NCBI GenBank assembly: GCA_014896355.1
Contig: JADBKO010000126.1
Location: 1 to 51,582 of the forward strand
Length of the DNA: 51,582 nucleotides
From: Bacillota bacterium
GTDB taxonomy: Bacteria; Bacillota; UBA5301; Bu52
Direction of reading: 5' to 3'
The translations under genes and the position numbers were made by a program. Each line of letters starts with the position of its first letter. Position 1 is the stretch's first letter. Shown here one piece after another: positions 28,453 through 36,292 of the stretch. The notes under the pieces are model-generated. The model had not been told where the DNA came from, did not search any database, and saw only the letters and a list, made by a program, of their open reading frames with translations.

Positions 28453-29894
28453 GCGCCACCCCGGTCAAGGAAGCCGGGCGGCCGGCGACGGCTCAAAGAG
28501 CCGCTGAAGCCCCGGCAAAGGGCCCCTCGCGCGGGTCTGCAAGCGCGAACCCGCCGGGCCACGACCGACCCTATCTGGCCTCGGAAAAAGACCTGGCGCC
28601 TCTGGGTCTGCACTGGGTGGATGAGGCGGAGCGGCCGGCCAGGGCCCGGGAACTACTGGACAAAATGCGTCACTACCGCCGGACGTTCCAGATGTATATG
28701 GACGTCTGCACTCACTGTGGGGCCTGCGCCCAGCAGTGCCACTCCTATTTGGGTACCCAGGACCCCAAAAACATGCCGGTGGCCCGCGCAGACCTGGCCC
28801 GCCGCATTTACCAGCGCTATTTCACCTGGACCGGGCGACACCTGCCCCGGCTGGTGGGGGCCGAGGACCTGACGGAGGAAACCATCGAGGCATGGTACAA
28901 ATACTTCTATCAGTGCAATGAATGCCGCCGTTGCGCCGTTTTCTGTCCGTTCGGCATCGACACGGCGGAGATCACCATCGCCATGCGCGAGATCCTGGCC
29001 TATCTGGGCCTGGTCCCGCGGTTCCTTACCAGCGTGGGCAGCAATGTTCTGCGCACCGGAAACAATATGGGGATTCCCCGCCCAGCCCTGCTGGACACAG
29101 TGCAGTTTCTGGAAGAAGAAATGAAAGAAGAGACGGGCAAGGATATCCCCATCCCTGTGGACCAGGAAGGGGCGGAAGTCCTCTATAATCCGTCGTCTTC
29201 CGATTTCTTCAGCAACCCGGATACCCTCACAGGGGCCGCCAAGATGTTCTATGCTGCGGGAATTTCCTGGACCCTCAGCAGCGAGATCATTGAAACCGCC
29301 AACTTTGGCCTGTTTTTCAGCGAACCGTTGCTGCGGGCCCACAGCCAGCGGTTGATCCGTTCAGCCCGTCGCCTGCGGGTCCAGCGCATCGTGGCTGGAG
29401 AGTGCGGCCATGGCTGGCGCACCTGGCGCATGTTCAGCGAAACCATTCACGGCCAACTGGAGTTTCCCATCACCCATTGCGCCGAGGAGGCCTGTGAACT
29501 CCTGCGGCAGCGGCGCATCCGGGTGGATCCTGAGGCGAATCCGCAGCGCGTGACGTACCACGACCCGTGCAACCTGGCCCGGGCCGGGGACATCATCGAA
29601 CAGCCCCGCGAGGTTTTGCGGCAGATCACGCTGGATTTCCGGGAAATGATACCGAACCGCGAGAAGAGCTTCTGCTGCGGAGGCGGCTCCGGCCTCCTGA
29701 TGGATGAAATGATGGAGGTCCGCATGCAGCTGGGCAAGGCCAAGGCCGACTCTGTGCGGGCCACCGGCGCGGAGATTCTTTGCGCGCCCTGCGCCATCTG
29801 CAAGGCCCAACTGCCCCTGGTCATGGAACACCATCATGTGCCGGTGCAGGTCAAGGGCCTGCTGGATCTGTTGGGGCGCGCGATCATTCTATAG
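28449..29894 (+). CDS. dsrK: DsrK, HdrD-like iron-sulfur subunit
   Basis: 481 residues. Two [4Fe-4S] motifs, CTHCGACAQQCHSY near 84–97 and CNECRRCAVFCPFG near 156–169, precede two CCG-type modules: ECGHGW, then HDPCNLARAGD, SFCCGGGSGLL and CAPCAICKAQ. The latter bind the non-cubane cluster thought to cleave the DsrC trisulfide. The N-terminal ~50 residues are Ala/Pro-rich. Partner of DsrM (ATGA overlap). No DsrJOP genes follow, so electrons would come only from the DsrM side. dsrC follows after 28 bp. Confidence 0.93.
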   Translation: MSATPVKEAGRPATAQRAAEAPAKGPSRGSASANPPGHDRPYLASEKDLAPLGLHWVDEAERPARARELLDKMRHYRRTFQMYMDVCTHCGACAQQCHSYLGTQDPKNMPVARADLARRIYQRYFTWTGRHLPRLVGAEDLTEETIEAWYKYFYQCNECRRCAVFCPFGIDTAEITIAMREILAYLGLVPRFLTSVGSNVLRTGNNMGIPRPALLDTVQFLEEEMKEETGKDIPIPVDQEGAEVLYNPSSSDFFSNPDTLTGAAKMFYAAGISWTLSSEIIETANFGLFFSEPLLRAHSQRLIRSARRLRVQRIVAGECGHGWRTWRMFSETIHGQLEFPITHCAEEACELLRQRRIRVDPEANPQRVTYHDPCNLARAGDIIEQPREVLRQITLDFREMIPNREKSFCCGGGSGLLMDEMMEVRMQLGKAKADSVRATGAEILCAPCAICKAQLPLVMEHHHVPVQVKGLLDLLGRAIIL

Positions 29895-29922
29895 AAAAGA
29901 AAACCACGAGGGAGGATGCAGG

Positions 29923-30243
29923 ATGCCGACGATTCAGTTTGGCGATGTCCAGGTTGAGGTGGATGAAGACGGGTTCGTACAGGACCCGAAGCAATGGACC
30001 GAAGACCTGGCCCGCTATTTGGCGAAACAGGAAGAAGGCCTGGACAACCTGACCGAGGACCACTGGAAGGTGATTCACTACTTGCGCGACTATTATCAGC
30101 AGTTTGGCATCGCGCCCATGATTCGCAAACTGTGCAAGGATACAGGCTTCGACTTGAAGTACATCTACGAGCTGTTCCCCAGCGGGCCGGCAAAAGGTGC
30201 CTGCAAGCTGGCGGGACTGCCGAAACCCACGGGTTGCGTGTGA
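29923..30243 (+). CDS. dsrC: DsrC sulfur-carrier protein
   Basis: 106 residues from ATG 29923 (GGAGG upstream). DsrC is the true substrate of DsrAB: its two C-terminal cysteines carry the sulfite-derived sulfur as a trisulfide. Both are present, in ACKLAGL and the penultimate position of PTGCV, eleven residues apart as in functional DsrC. This separates it from single-Cys RspA or TusE-like forms. DEDGFVQDPKQWTEDLA and LRDYYQQFGIAPMIRKL are standard. It is placed between two DsrMK-type modules, so both may act on it. Confidence 0.96.
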   Translation: MPTIQFGDVQVEVDEDGFVQDPKQWTEDLARYLAKQEEGLDNLTEDHWKVIHYLRDYYQQFGIAPMIRKLCKDTGFDLKYIYELFPSGPAKGACKLAGLPKPTGCV

Positions 30244-30262
30244 TTCGCAAAACAGGGTGGGG

Positions 30263-30901
30263 ATGACCATGGTTCTTCCAATCCTGGTGGCGGCAGCTTT
30301 CCTCTTCAGCCTCACCGCGTTGGCGGTGAGGCTGAGACCCGCCCTGGCGCTGCGCAAGCCTGACTTCTCAAGGCCGCGGGGCAGTGCCGCCGCAGGGGTG
30401 GCCTACGCCTATTCCATCGGGATGCTGCCTTGGACGAAGCAAAGCGGGCGGGAGCACGCCCTGGCCTACGTGCGCGGCGCCCTGTTCCATGTGGGCATTT
30501 TCCTCTCCTTCGCTGTGCTGGCCTTGACTCTGACGCCCTGGCTGGCGGGCTTTCCGGCCGGCCAGCGGACGGGGGTGGCGCTTTTCCTGGCGGTCACCTG
30601 CTTGGCCGGCCTTTTGGGCCTGTGGGACCGTTTCCGCCAGCGGAACTTACGGGCCTTGAGCGTGCCGGAGGATTATACGGCCATTGTGGTTGTGGCCGCG
30701 TTTGTGGGCCTGGCTGCCGCCGCTGTGCGCTGGCCGGGCCTCACAGGGCTGTTTCAGGCCTGGTCAGCATGGCTTTTGCTGTACTTGCCCTTCAGCAAGC
30801 TTCGCCATGTGTGGTTCTTCTTTTTCATGCGTTACTTTTACGGCTCCCATTTTGGGCACCGCGGGGTTCTGCCCCATCCACGGATGCTGGAGGCCCGCTA
30901 G
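30263..30901 (+). CDS. Second DsrM/TmcC-like membrane subunit
   Basis: 212 residues with about five hydrophobic helices. It ends LLLYLPFSKLRHVWFFFFM, the family's final helix. Compared with the first DsrM it has fewer His (one in LFHVGIFL, one in KLRHVW), so haem content may differ. ATG 30263, or ATG 30269 with better SD spacing (GGGTGGGG). It is co-transcribed with dsrC (19 bp gap) and the next gene (3 bp gap). It may be a TmcC-like quinone-interacting subunit; the assignment rests on length, topology and partner. Confidence 0.78.
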   Translation: MTMVLPILVAAAFLFSLTALAVRLRPALALRKPDFSRPRGSAAAGVAYAYSIGMLPWTKQSGREHALAYVRGALFHVGIFLSFAVLALTLTPWLAGFPAGQRTGVALFLAVTCLAGLLGLWDRFRQRNLRALSVPEDYTAIVVVAAFVGLAAAAVRWPGLTGLFQAWSAWLLLYLPFSKLRHVWFFFFMRYFYGSHFGHRGVLPHPRMLEAR

Positions 30902-30904
30902 ACG

Positions 30905-32266
30905 ATGAGTGTACAAGGGTTGAGCCCGCACGGATTGAACCTGAAGCAGTTCAGCCAGGAGTTCCGGGCCAAAACCGGCCCAGCCCTGTTAAGCTCGCTG
31001 GACGCCTGTGTGCGCTGCGGCGTCTGTGCCGAGTCCTGCCACTATTATCAGGCGGATCCGCGGCCCGAGCACGTGCCGGCCTACCGGGCGGAGGCCGTGC
31101 GCCGCATTCTGCGCACCCAGGATCCCTGGACACGCTGGTTCCCCGGCTGGTTTGGGGCAGAGCCCCGGCGAGGCCGTTCCGATGAGGAAATGCTGCGGGC
31201 TTTGGGAGACGTAATTTTTGGCACCTGCACCCAATGTCGCCGCTGCACACTCAGCTGCCCCATGGGCGTGGACACCGGCACCATCGTGCGCACGGCCCGG
31301 GGGGTGCTGGCCCGCCATGGCCTCATTCCGGAAGGCCTGAAAGCCACCGTAGACGCACATCTGAAGACGGGCAACAACATGGCCGTCAGCCGCGAAGACT
31401 TCCTGGATACGCTGCAGTGGATGGAAGAGCAGCTGCAGTCGGACACCGGCGACCCGCAAGCCCGGATCCCTGTAAACAAGCAGGGGGCGCGGGTCCTCTA
31501 CACACTCAACCCGCGGGAGGTCAAGTACTTTCCGCTTACGATCCTGGCGGCGGCGAAGATCCTTTATGCCGCCCAAGAGGACTGGACCTTCAGCACGGAA
31601 GCCTGGGACGGCACGAATTACGGCCTTTTCAGCGGCGAGGATGATAAGGCGGCGGAGATCGCCCGGCGGCTGGAAGCCGAGGCCGTGCGCCTGGGCGTGC
31701 AGGAAGTGGTCATGACCGAATGTGGGCATGGCTACCGCTCGTTCCGCTGGGAAGGTCCCAACTGGCTGGGCCATCCCTACCCGTTCCGGGTCCGTAGCTT
31801 CGTGGAGCTGATGGCGGAGTACCTGGACTCTGGGCGGATCAAGCTGAACCCCGCTGCGAACAGTCTGCCTGTGACTTACCACGACCCCTGTAACCTGGCC
31901 CGCAACGGCGGCATCATCGAGGAGCCGCGCTTCCTCCTCTCACGGGCGGTGAGGGAATTCCGGGAAATGACGCCCAACGGAAAAGACAACTACTGTTGTG
32001 GCGGCGGAGGCGGGATGTTGGCCATGACCGAGTATTCGCAGCGGCGTCTGCAAGCCGGCCAGGCCAAGGCCCGGCAGATTGCGGCCAGCGGCGCCCGGGT
32101 GGTCGTGACCTCCTGCCATAACTGTGTGGACCAGCTGAATGAGCTGAACAGGCACTATCAGCTGAAAGTGAAGGTTCACAACCTGTGCGAAATCGTGGCC
32201 GATGCGCTGGTGCTGGCCAAGGCCCAGCGCCCCGCCGCGTCCGGAGCGGCGGCGCAGGACGCTTGA
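30905..32266 (+). CDS. Second DsrK/TmcB-like HdrD-family iron-sulfur protein
   Basis: 453 residues. CVRCGVCAESCHYY (near 35–48) and CTQCRRCTLSCPMG (near 106–119) hold two [4Fe-4S] clusters. The CCG modules follow: ECGHGYRSF, HDPCNLARNGG, NYCCGGGGGML and SCHNCVDQLNEL. It lacks the N-terminal Ala/Pro extension of the first DsrK. By domain order it resembles TmcB of sulfate reducers as much as DsrK. The final ~15 residues are Ala-rich. It pairs with the preceding membrane subunit, giving the operon two electron-input modules. The natural acceptor may be DsrC trisulfide or another disulfide. Confidence 0.85.
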   Translation: MSVQGLSPHGLNLKQFSQEFRAKTGPALLSSLDACVRCGVCAESCHYYQADPRPEHVPAYRAEAVRRILRTQDPWTRWFPGWFGAEPRRGRSDEEMLRALGDVIFGTCTQCRRCTLSCPMGVDTGTIVRTARGVLARHGLIPEGLKATVDAHLKTGNNMAVSREDFLDTLQWMEEQLQSDTGDPQARIPVNKQGARVLYTLNPREVKYFPLTILAAAKILYAAQEDWTFSTEAWDGTNYGLFSGEDDKAAEIARRLEAEAVRLGVQEVVMTECGHGYRSFRWEGPNWLGHPYPFRVRSFVELMAEYLDSGRIKLNPAANSLPVTYHDPCNLARNGGIIEEPRFLLSRAVREFREMTPNGKDNYCCGGGGGMLAMTEYSQRRLQAGQAKARQIAASGARVVVTSCHNCVDQLNELNRHYQLKVKVHNLCEIVADALVLAKAQRPAASGAAAQDA

Positions 32267-32333
32267 TGGGTGGCGCAATCCCAGCCTTCCGCAGCGCTGC
32301 GCAAGGCTGGAGGATGAAGGAAGGCGGGCCCAT

Positions 32334-33962
32334 ATGCAACAAACACAGGCGCAGCTGCCCCGCCTGGTCATTGGGGCACCTCACGGGCGCTCCGGCAAGA
32401 CCAGCATCACCTTGGGCTTGGTGGCTGCCTGGCGCCGGCGCGGACTGCGGGTGGCTGTTTTCAAAAAAGGGCCGGACTTCATTGACGCCGCCTGGCTCAC
32501 TCAGGCGGCAGGGCAGTCCTGCCACAATCTCGATTTATATCTGATGGACCCACAGGCGGCGACGGAATCGTTTCTTGTGCATGCTTCCCAAGGGGATCTC
32601 TCTGTGGTGGAAGGAAACATGGGTCTGTACGACGGCATGGACCTGCAGGGAAGCAACAGCACTGCGGCGCTGGCCCGGCTGCTGAATGCGCCGGTGGTGC
32701 TGGTGCTGGATGCCACCCGCGTCACCCGCACGGCCGCCGCCATCATCCTGGGCTGCCAGCATTTCGACCCTCAGCTGAGAATCGCCGGCGTCATCCTGAA
32801 CCGGGTGGGCGGGGCCCGCCACGAAAGGACCGTGCGTGCCGCCATCCAGGAGTACTGCGGCCTACCGGTTTTCGGAGCCGTCCCCAGGCTGCCTGAGCCG
32901 CCTTTCCGCGAGCGGCATCTGGGTTTGGTGCCGCCGCCGGAGGCGGAAGAGCAACATGCGGCCATCGCGCGCATGGCGGCGGTGGTGGCGGATTCCGTGG
33001 ATCTGGAAGCGCTGGCAGACGCAGCTGCGCAGGCGGGCCCCCTGGCTCCCCCGCCCCGCCCGCACCCGGCTTCCCCGACGGCGCCCGTGGCGCCCAGGCT
33101 GGAAGCTGGGCCTGGGAATCCCGTGAAAATCGGAGTCCTGCGGGACCGGGCGTTTCAGTTTTACTATCCCGAGAACCTGGAAGCCCTCCAACGGCAGGGA
33201 GCCCGGCTGGTTTTCCTGGACGCTTGCAGGGACACAGCCTTGCCGGCAGACCTGGACGGGCTGTACATCGGCGGCGGCTTTCCGGAAACCAACAGCCCCG
33301 CCCTGGCAGGGAACCGCACATTCCGCCAGGGGCTACGGGATGCCGTCGAAGCAGGCCTGCCCGTCTATGCGGAGTGTGGGGGCCTCATATACCTGTGCCG
33401 CCAGGTCCAGGCAGGCGCCGCTCTCTATCCCATGGTGGGCGTATTTCCGTATACGGTCCGCATGGGAAAAAAGCCCCAGGGCCACGGGTATACGCTGCTG
33501 ACCGTACAACGGCCCAACCCCTACTTTCCCGTAGGCTCGCAGCTCCGGGGGCACGAGTTTCACTATTCCCGCGTGGAGATTCCCGCCGCCGTACCCCGGT
33601 CCGAGGGCCTTTTCGATTGCAGCCTGGAGCCGGTTTTCCGCGTTCAGCGAGGCCACGGCCTGGACGGACAGGGCGACGGGCTGCTCTGGAAGAATACCCT
33701 GGCCTGCTACACCCATCTGCACGCCCTGGGCGTTCCCCACTGGGCGCAGGCCTTGGTGGCTCAAGCCCGCAACCATGCTGCGCGCCGGGCAGCGTCAGGC
33801 CAGCCGCATGGTGGCCTCTCTGTTCCGTGGCAGTGGCTGTGCGGCCAGCCGGCCGGAGGAAGGCAGGCCCAGGGCGTGGCGGATGCCACCGAGGCCCAGG
33901 CGCCGGACGAAATCCCCCAGGCGCTCGCCGGCTTGCCCCTTCGCTTTCCACAGCGCCAATAG
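32334..33962 (+). CDS. dsrN: DsrN, cobyrinate a,c-diamide synthase-like siroheme amidase
   Basis: 542 residues. CbiA/CobB family: an ATP-binding dethiobiotin-synthetase-like domain (GAPHGRSGKTSITLGL near 14–29, VVEGNMGLYDGMD) and a class I glutaminase domain with YIGGGFPETN, nucleophile Cys in YAECGGLIYL, and the catalytic-region GHEFHYSR. In dsr operons this homologue is held to amidate siroheme for DsrAB; a cobalamin role is the alternative, but no cob genes are nearby. A Pro/Ala insert (about 230–260) separates the domains. Family homology ends near NHAARRA; the last ~58 residues run antisense through the neighbouring siroheme gene and are probably not functional. SD GGAAGG precedes ATG 32334. 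Confidence 0.9.
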   Translation: MQQTQAQLPRLVIGAPHGRSGKTSITLGLVAAWRRRGLRVAVFKKGPDFIDAAWLTQAAGQSCHNLDLYLMDPQAATESFLVHASQGDLSVVEGNMGLYDGMDLQGSNSTAALARLLNAPVVLVLDATRVTRTAAAIILGCQHFDPQLRIAGVILNRVGGARHERTVRAAIQEYCGLPVFGAVPRLPEPPFRERHLGLVPPPEAEEQHAAIARMAAVVADSVDLEALADAAAQAGPLAPPPRPHPASPTAPVAPRLEAGPGNPVKIGVLRDRAFQFYYPENLEALQRQGARLVFLDACRDTALPADLDGLYIGGGFPETNSPALAGNRTFRQGLRDAVEAGLPVYAECGGLIYLCRQVQAGAALYPMVGVFPYTVRMGKKPQGHGYTLLTVQRPNPYFPVGSQLRGHEFHYSRVEIPAAVPRSEGLFDCSLEPVFRVQRGHGLDGQGDGLLWKNTLACYTHLHALGVPHWAQALVAQARNHAARRAASGQPHGGLSVPWQWLCGQPAGGRQAQGVADATEAQAPDEIPQALAGLPLRFPQRQ

Positions 33963-34721
33963 GGCGCCTGCCAGGTCCAGGACGGCCGCGGGCGATGCCA
34001 GCCGTGCCAGCTCCAGGCCGAAGCGCGGGCTGCGTCCCAGCTTCCCGGCCACCCAGACCTGCCAGATCACCCGATTCACCGCCAAGGCGCCCGCATGGCA
34101 GGCGGGGACGCACAGGCCACATCCTTCGCACAAGGCAGGATCCAGACGCACGCTTTCGCTCCCTCCCTGGACCTGCAGGGCGCCGGTGCGGCAAGCCTCG
34201 CGCACGCAGCGGTGGCAGCGGCGGCACAAGGAGGGGTCAAAGGCAATCTCCGCTCTCCCCACCACGCCCAGATCGCACAGCAGCGAGTGCCCACAGCCGT
34301 TGGCGCAGCCCGACACCCCCACCTTGACCTTTCCCGGCACGTCGGCACATTCCGTCAGCAGAGAATCAATCTCCAGGGCCAGCGCTTGCGCATCGATCAA
34401 AGCGTTGGGACAACTGGACGTGCCCGGGCAGGCGACCACGTTCCGGATGTTGCCGGACAGGTCTTGCTGGTACCACCCTGCCTGGGCCAGGAAATCCAGG
34501 ACTTCCTGAGCCTTCTCCCGCCGTACATGGGGAATTTCCAGGGTTTGCCGGGTGCTGAGGTGAATGCGCCCATCGCCAAAGCGGTCGGCAGCGTCCTGAA
34601 TGGCTGAAAGCTGGCTGGAATAGACAATCCCCGCGGGGATCCGGAGCCGGACCGTTGTGTAGGCGCTGTCCCGCTCCCCAATCAGACCGCCCCGTCCCAT
34701 CATGAGCTTCCGCCCCCCCAA
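33795..34721 (-). CDS. Stand-alone siroheme/[4Fe-4S] sulfite-reductase-like protein
   Basis: 308 residues. An N-terminal nitrite/sulfite reductase half-domain (YTTVRLRIPAG, GRIHLSTRQTLEIPHV) is followed by the siroheme-cluster ligands Cys98/Cys104 (CPGTSSC) and Cys139/Cys143 (CANGC), then a two-cluster ferredoxin insert (Cys166, 169, 172, 177 and Cys198, 201, 204, 208). The layout is that of AsrC-like or small monomeric sulfite reductases. Substrate could be sulfite or nitrite. No AsrA/AsrB partner genes are adjacent. TTG start at 34721, or ATG 34703. It is 49 bp downstream of the triple-HTH regulator and converges on dsrN with a 168-bp overlap. Confidence 0.88.
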   Translation of the reverse strand: MGGRKLMMGRGGLIGERDSAYTTVRLRIPAGIVYSSQLSAIQDAADRFGDGRIHLSTRQTLEIPHVRREKAQEVLDFLAQAGWYQQDLSGNIRNVVACPGTSSCPNALIDAQALALEIDSLLTECADVPGKVKVGVSGCANGCGHSLLCDLGVVGRAEIAFDPSLCRRCHRCVREACRTGALQVQGGSESVRLDPALCEGCGLCVPACHAGALAVNRVIWQVWVAGKLGRSPRFGLELARLASPAAVLDLAGALLALWKAKGQAGERLGDFVRRLGLGGIRHALGLPSSGRLAAQPLPRNREATMRLA

Positions 34722-34769
34722 GCGTTCTGAAGCCGCCTCCGGGCTCCTTTCCGCCCCGGCGCTGTCCCG

Positions 34770-35987
34770 TCATCCCACTGTGCGCAGAGATACCCGGGCG
34801 TTCTGGGCCAGAAACTGAAGGTAGTTCCAGGCCGCGGCCTGGGCTTCCGGGCTCAGTTGCTGCCACAAAACCGCCACCTGTGCCGCCTCGCTCCGGCCTT
34901 CCCCGGGTTGCCGCCGTTCATTCCCGGCAGCCTGCAAAGCCGCCAACCGCCGGGCCATCTCCACCAGCAGATCCAGCCAGGGGCCTTCCAGGCGCAAGGC
35001 CAAGGCCAACAATTCCCGCACCCCCGGCGGAACCGGCTGGCCGCCGGTGACCACTGCCCCAACCGGGCCGGCCGCATCATTGCCGGGGTCACCGCCCCCG
35101 GCGGACCCCACCGGCTCCCGCGCCTCCGGGACCCAGGCTGCCCGTTCCTCGTGCACTGCGCAAGCCCCGTCCCTGCAAGCCCCGTCGCCGCCAGCTCCGT
35201 CCAGCCCGCACGAAGCCGGCGGCAGCCCTTCCCCGCCCTGGGCCACCGGTGGAACCGGGCCTTCCCCGTCCGCTCTCTGCGCCGGACGGACCTTCCGATC
35301 CCCGTCCAGCGTCTCGCCACCCTCGCTCAGCATGTTGAAGGCCAGATCCTCATCCTTCAGGAGAAGATAACATGGGGATACACCCAGGGCGTCCGCCAGT
35401 TTTTCCAACGTGCCCAACGAGGGTTGTGTGCGGTCCGCCTCCACCTGGGCCACAAATCCAAAGGTCGTACCGATGGCGGCGGCCAGATCCCCCTGCGTCT
35501 TCCCCTGCCTCTCCCGCAGGCGCCGGACCTTGGCGCCCAGCGAGCCACAGCCATCGCCGCTCAGCAGGAAGCCCACCGGCACGCCCAGGGCCGAGGCCAG
35601 CTTCTCCAGGGTTTTGATGCTGGGGCAGGTGTTGCCCCGTTCAATTTCACTCACGTGCGTGAAAGACACCCGTGCCCGCCGCCCCAACTCCACCAGGGTC
35701 AGGCCTTTCTTTTCCCGCAGCTCCCGCAGGCGCCTGCCCACGCCGCCCGCGGCCACCTCCGCCGGGCTTCCCTGGCCTGCGGCGGACTCATTGAACTGCT
35801 GCCAGAGACGGTCCTCCGGTATGTCCAAAAACTGCCCCAGCTGAAGGGCGGTCACCCGCGAGAGACGCCTGCGGCCGGCTTCCACATCCCGCAGGCAGTA
35901 GACCGGCAGCTCCACCTTCTTCGCCACTTCTTCCAGGCTGAGGCCTTTGGACTCGCGTGCCTCCCGCAGCATGGCACCGAAGCTCAA
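34770..35987 (-). CDS. Transcriptional regulator with three XRE-type HTH domains
   Basis: 405 residues. Three Cro/C1-type HTH domains in tandem: about 5–60, 85–142 and 152–210. Each shows the expected pattern (LREARESKGLSLEEVA, LRELREKKGLTLVELG, LRRLRERQGKTQ-like third copy). A Gly/Ala/Pro-rich linker (about 220–330) leads to a C-terminal helical segment. XRE proteins usually have one HTH, so three suggest binding to repeated or extended operators. TTG start with GGAAGGGTGT 6–9 bases upstream. It is upstream of, and probably co-transcribed with, the siroheme protein gene, so a sulfite-related regulon is plausible but unproved. Confidence 0.87.
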   Translation of the reverse strand: MSFGAMLREARESKGLSLEEVAKKVELPVYCLRDVEAGRRRLSRVTALQLGQFLDIPEDRLWQQFNESAAGQGSPAEVAAGGVGRRLRELREKKGLTLVELGRRARVSFTHVSEIERGNTCPSIKTLEKLASALGVPVGFLLSGDGCGSLGAKVRRLRERQGKTQGDLAAAIGTTFGFVAQVEADRTQPSLGTLEKLADALGVSPCYLLLKDEDLAFNMLSEGGETLDGDRKVRPAQRADGEGPVPPVAQGGEGLPPASCGLDGAGGDGACRDGACAVHEERAAWVPEAREPVGSAGGGDPGNDAAGPVGAVVTGGQPVPPGVRELLALALRLEGPWLDLLVEMARRLAALQAAGNERRQPGEGRSEAAQVAVLWQQLSPEAQAAAWNYLQFLAQNARVSLRTVG

Positions 35988-36292
35988 ATGATCACACCCT
36001 TCCGGGGGTTCCTTTCAGCGGGCCTGCAGCCTCGCGGATCCCGCTGCGATGTGTTCTCCATGTTTTTGATTATACTATAGTTCCGCGAAGTACAAAAGCG
36101 CGCCCCCCGGGAAACGCCGGAGGACTATGAATGGCCGGGGGCCATGGACTGCCGCCGCTGGTTTTGCCGGCAAATAACGGCGAGCGGGTTTGTGCAGGCA
36201 CGGGATTTCGCGGAATGGGAAACGGGGGGCGGGAGGCGGCTCTGCCCCGGCCGCAGGACCAAGCCTCCTCCCCCCGGGCTGCATGCCCGCCG
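35988..36292. promoter_or_regulatory. Promoter region of the triple-HTH regulator
   Basis: 305 bp. On the minus strand TATAAT (36069–36074) and TTGTAC (36090–36095) form a promoter with a short 15-bp spacer. The spacer contains a partial dyad AGTTCCGCGAAGT (36079–36091), a possible operator for autoregulation. The rest up to the exporter stop at 36293 is GC-rich with no clear gene or terminator. Confidence 0.45.

Noticed and set aside
32202-32333. Longer dsrN start at 32202
   Set aside because: The added 44 residues overlap the end of the preceding gene and look unlike the family; ATG 32334 has a good SD.
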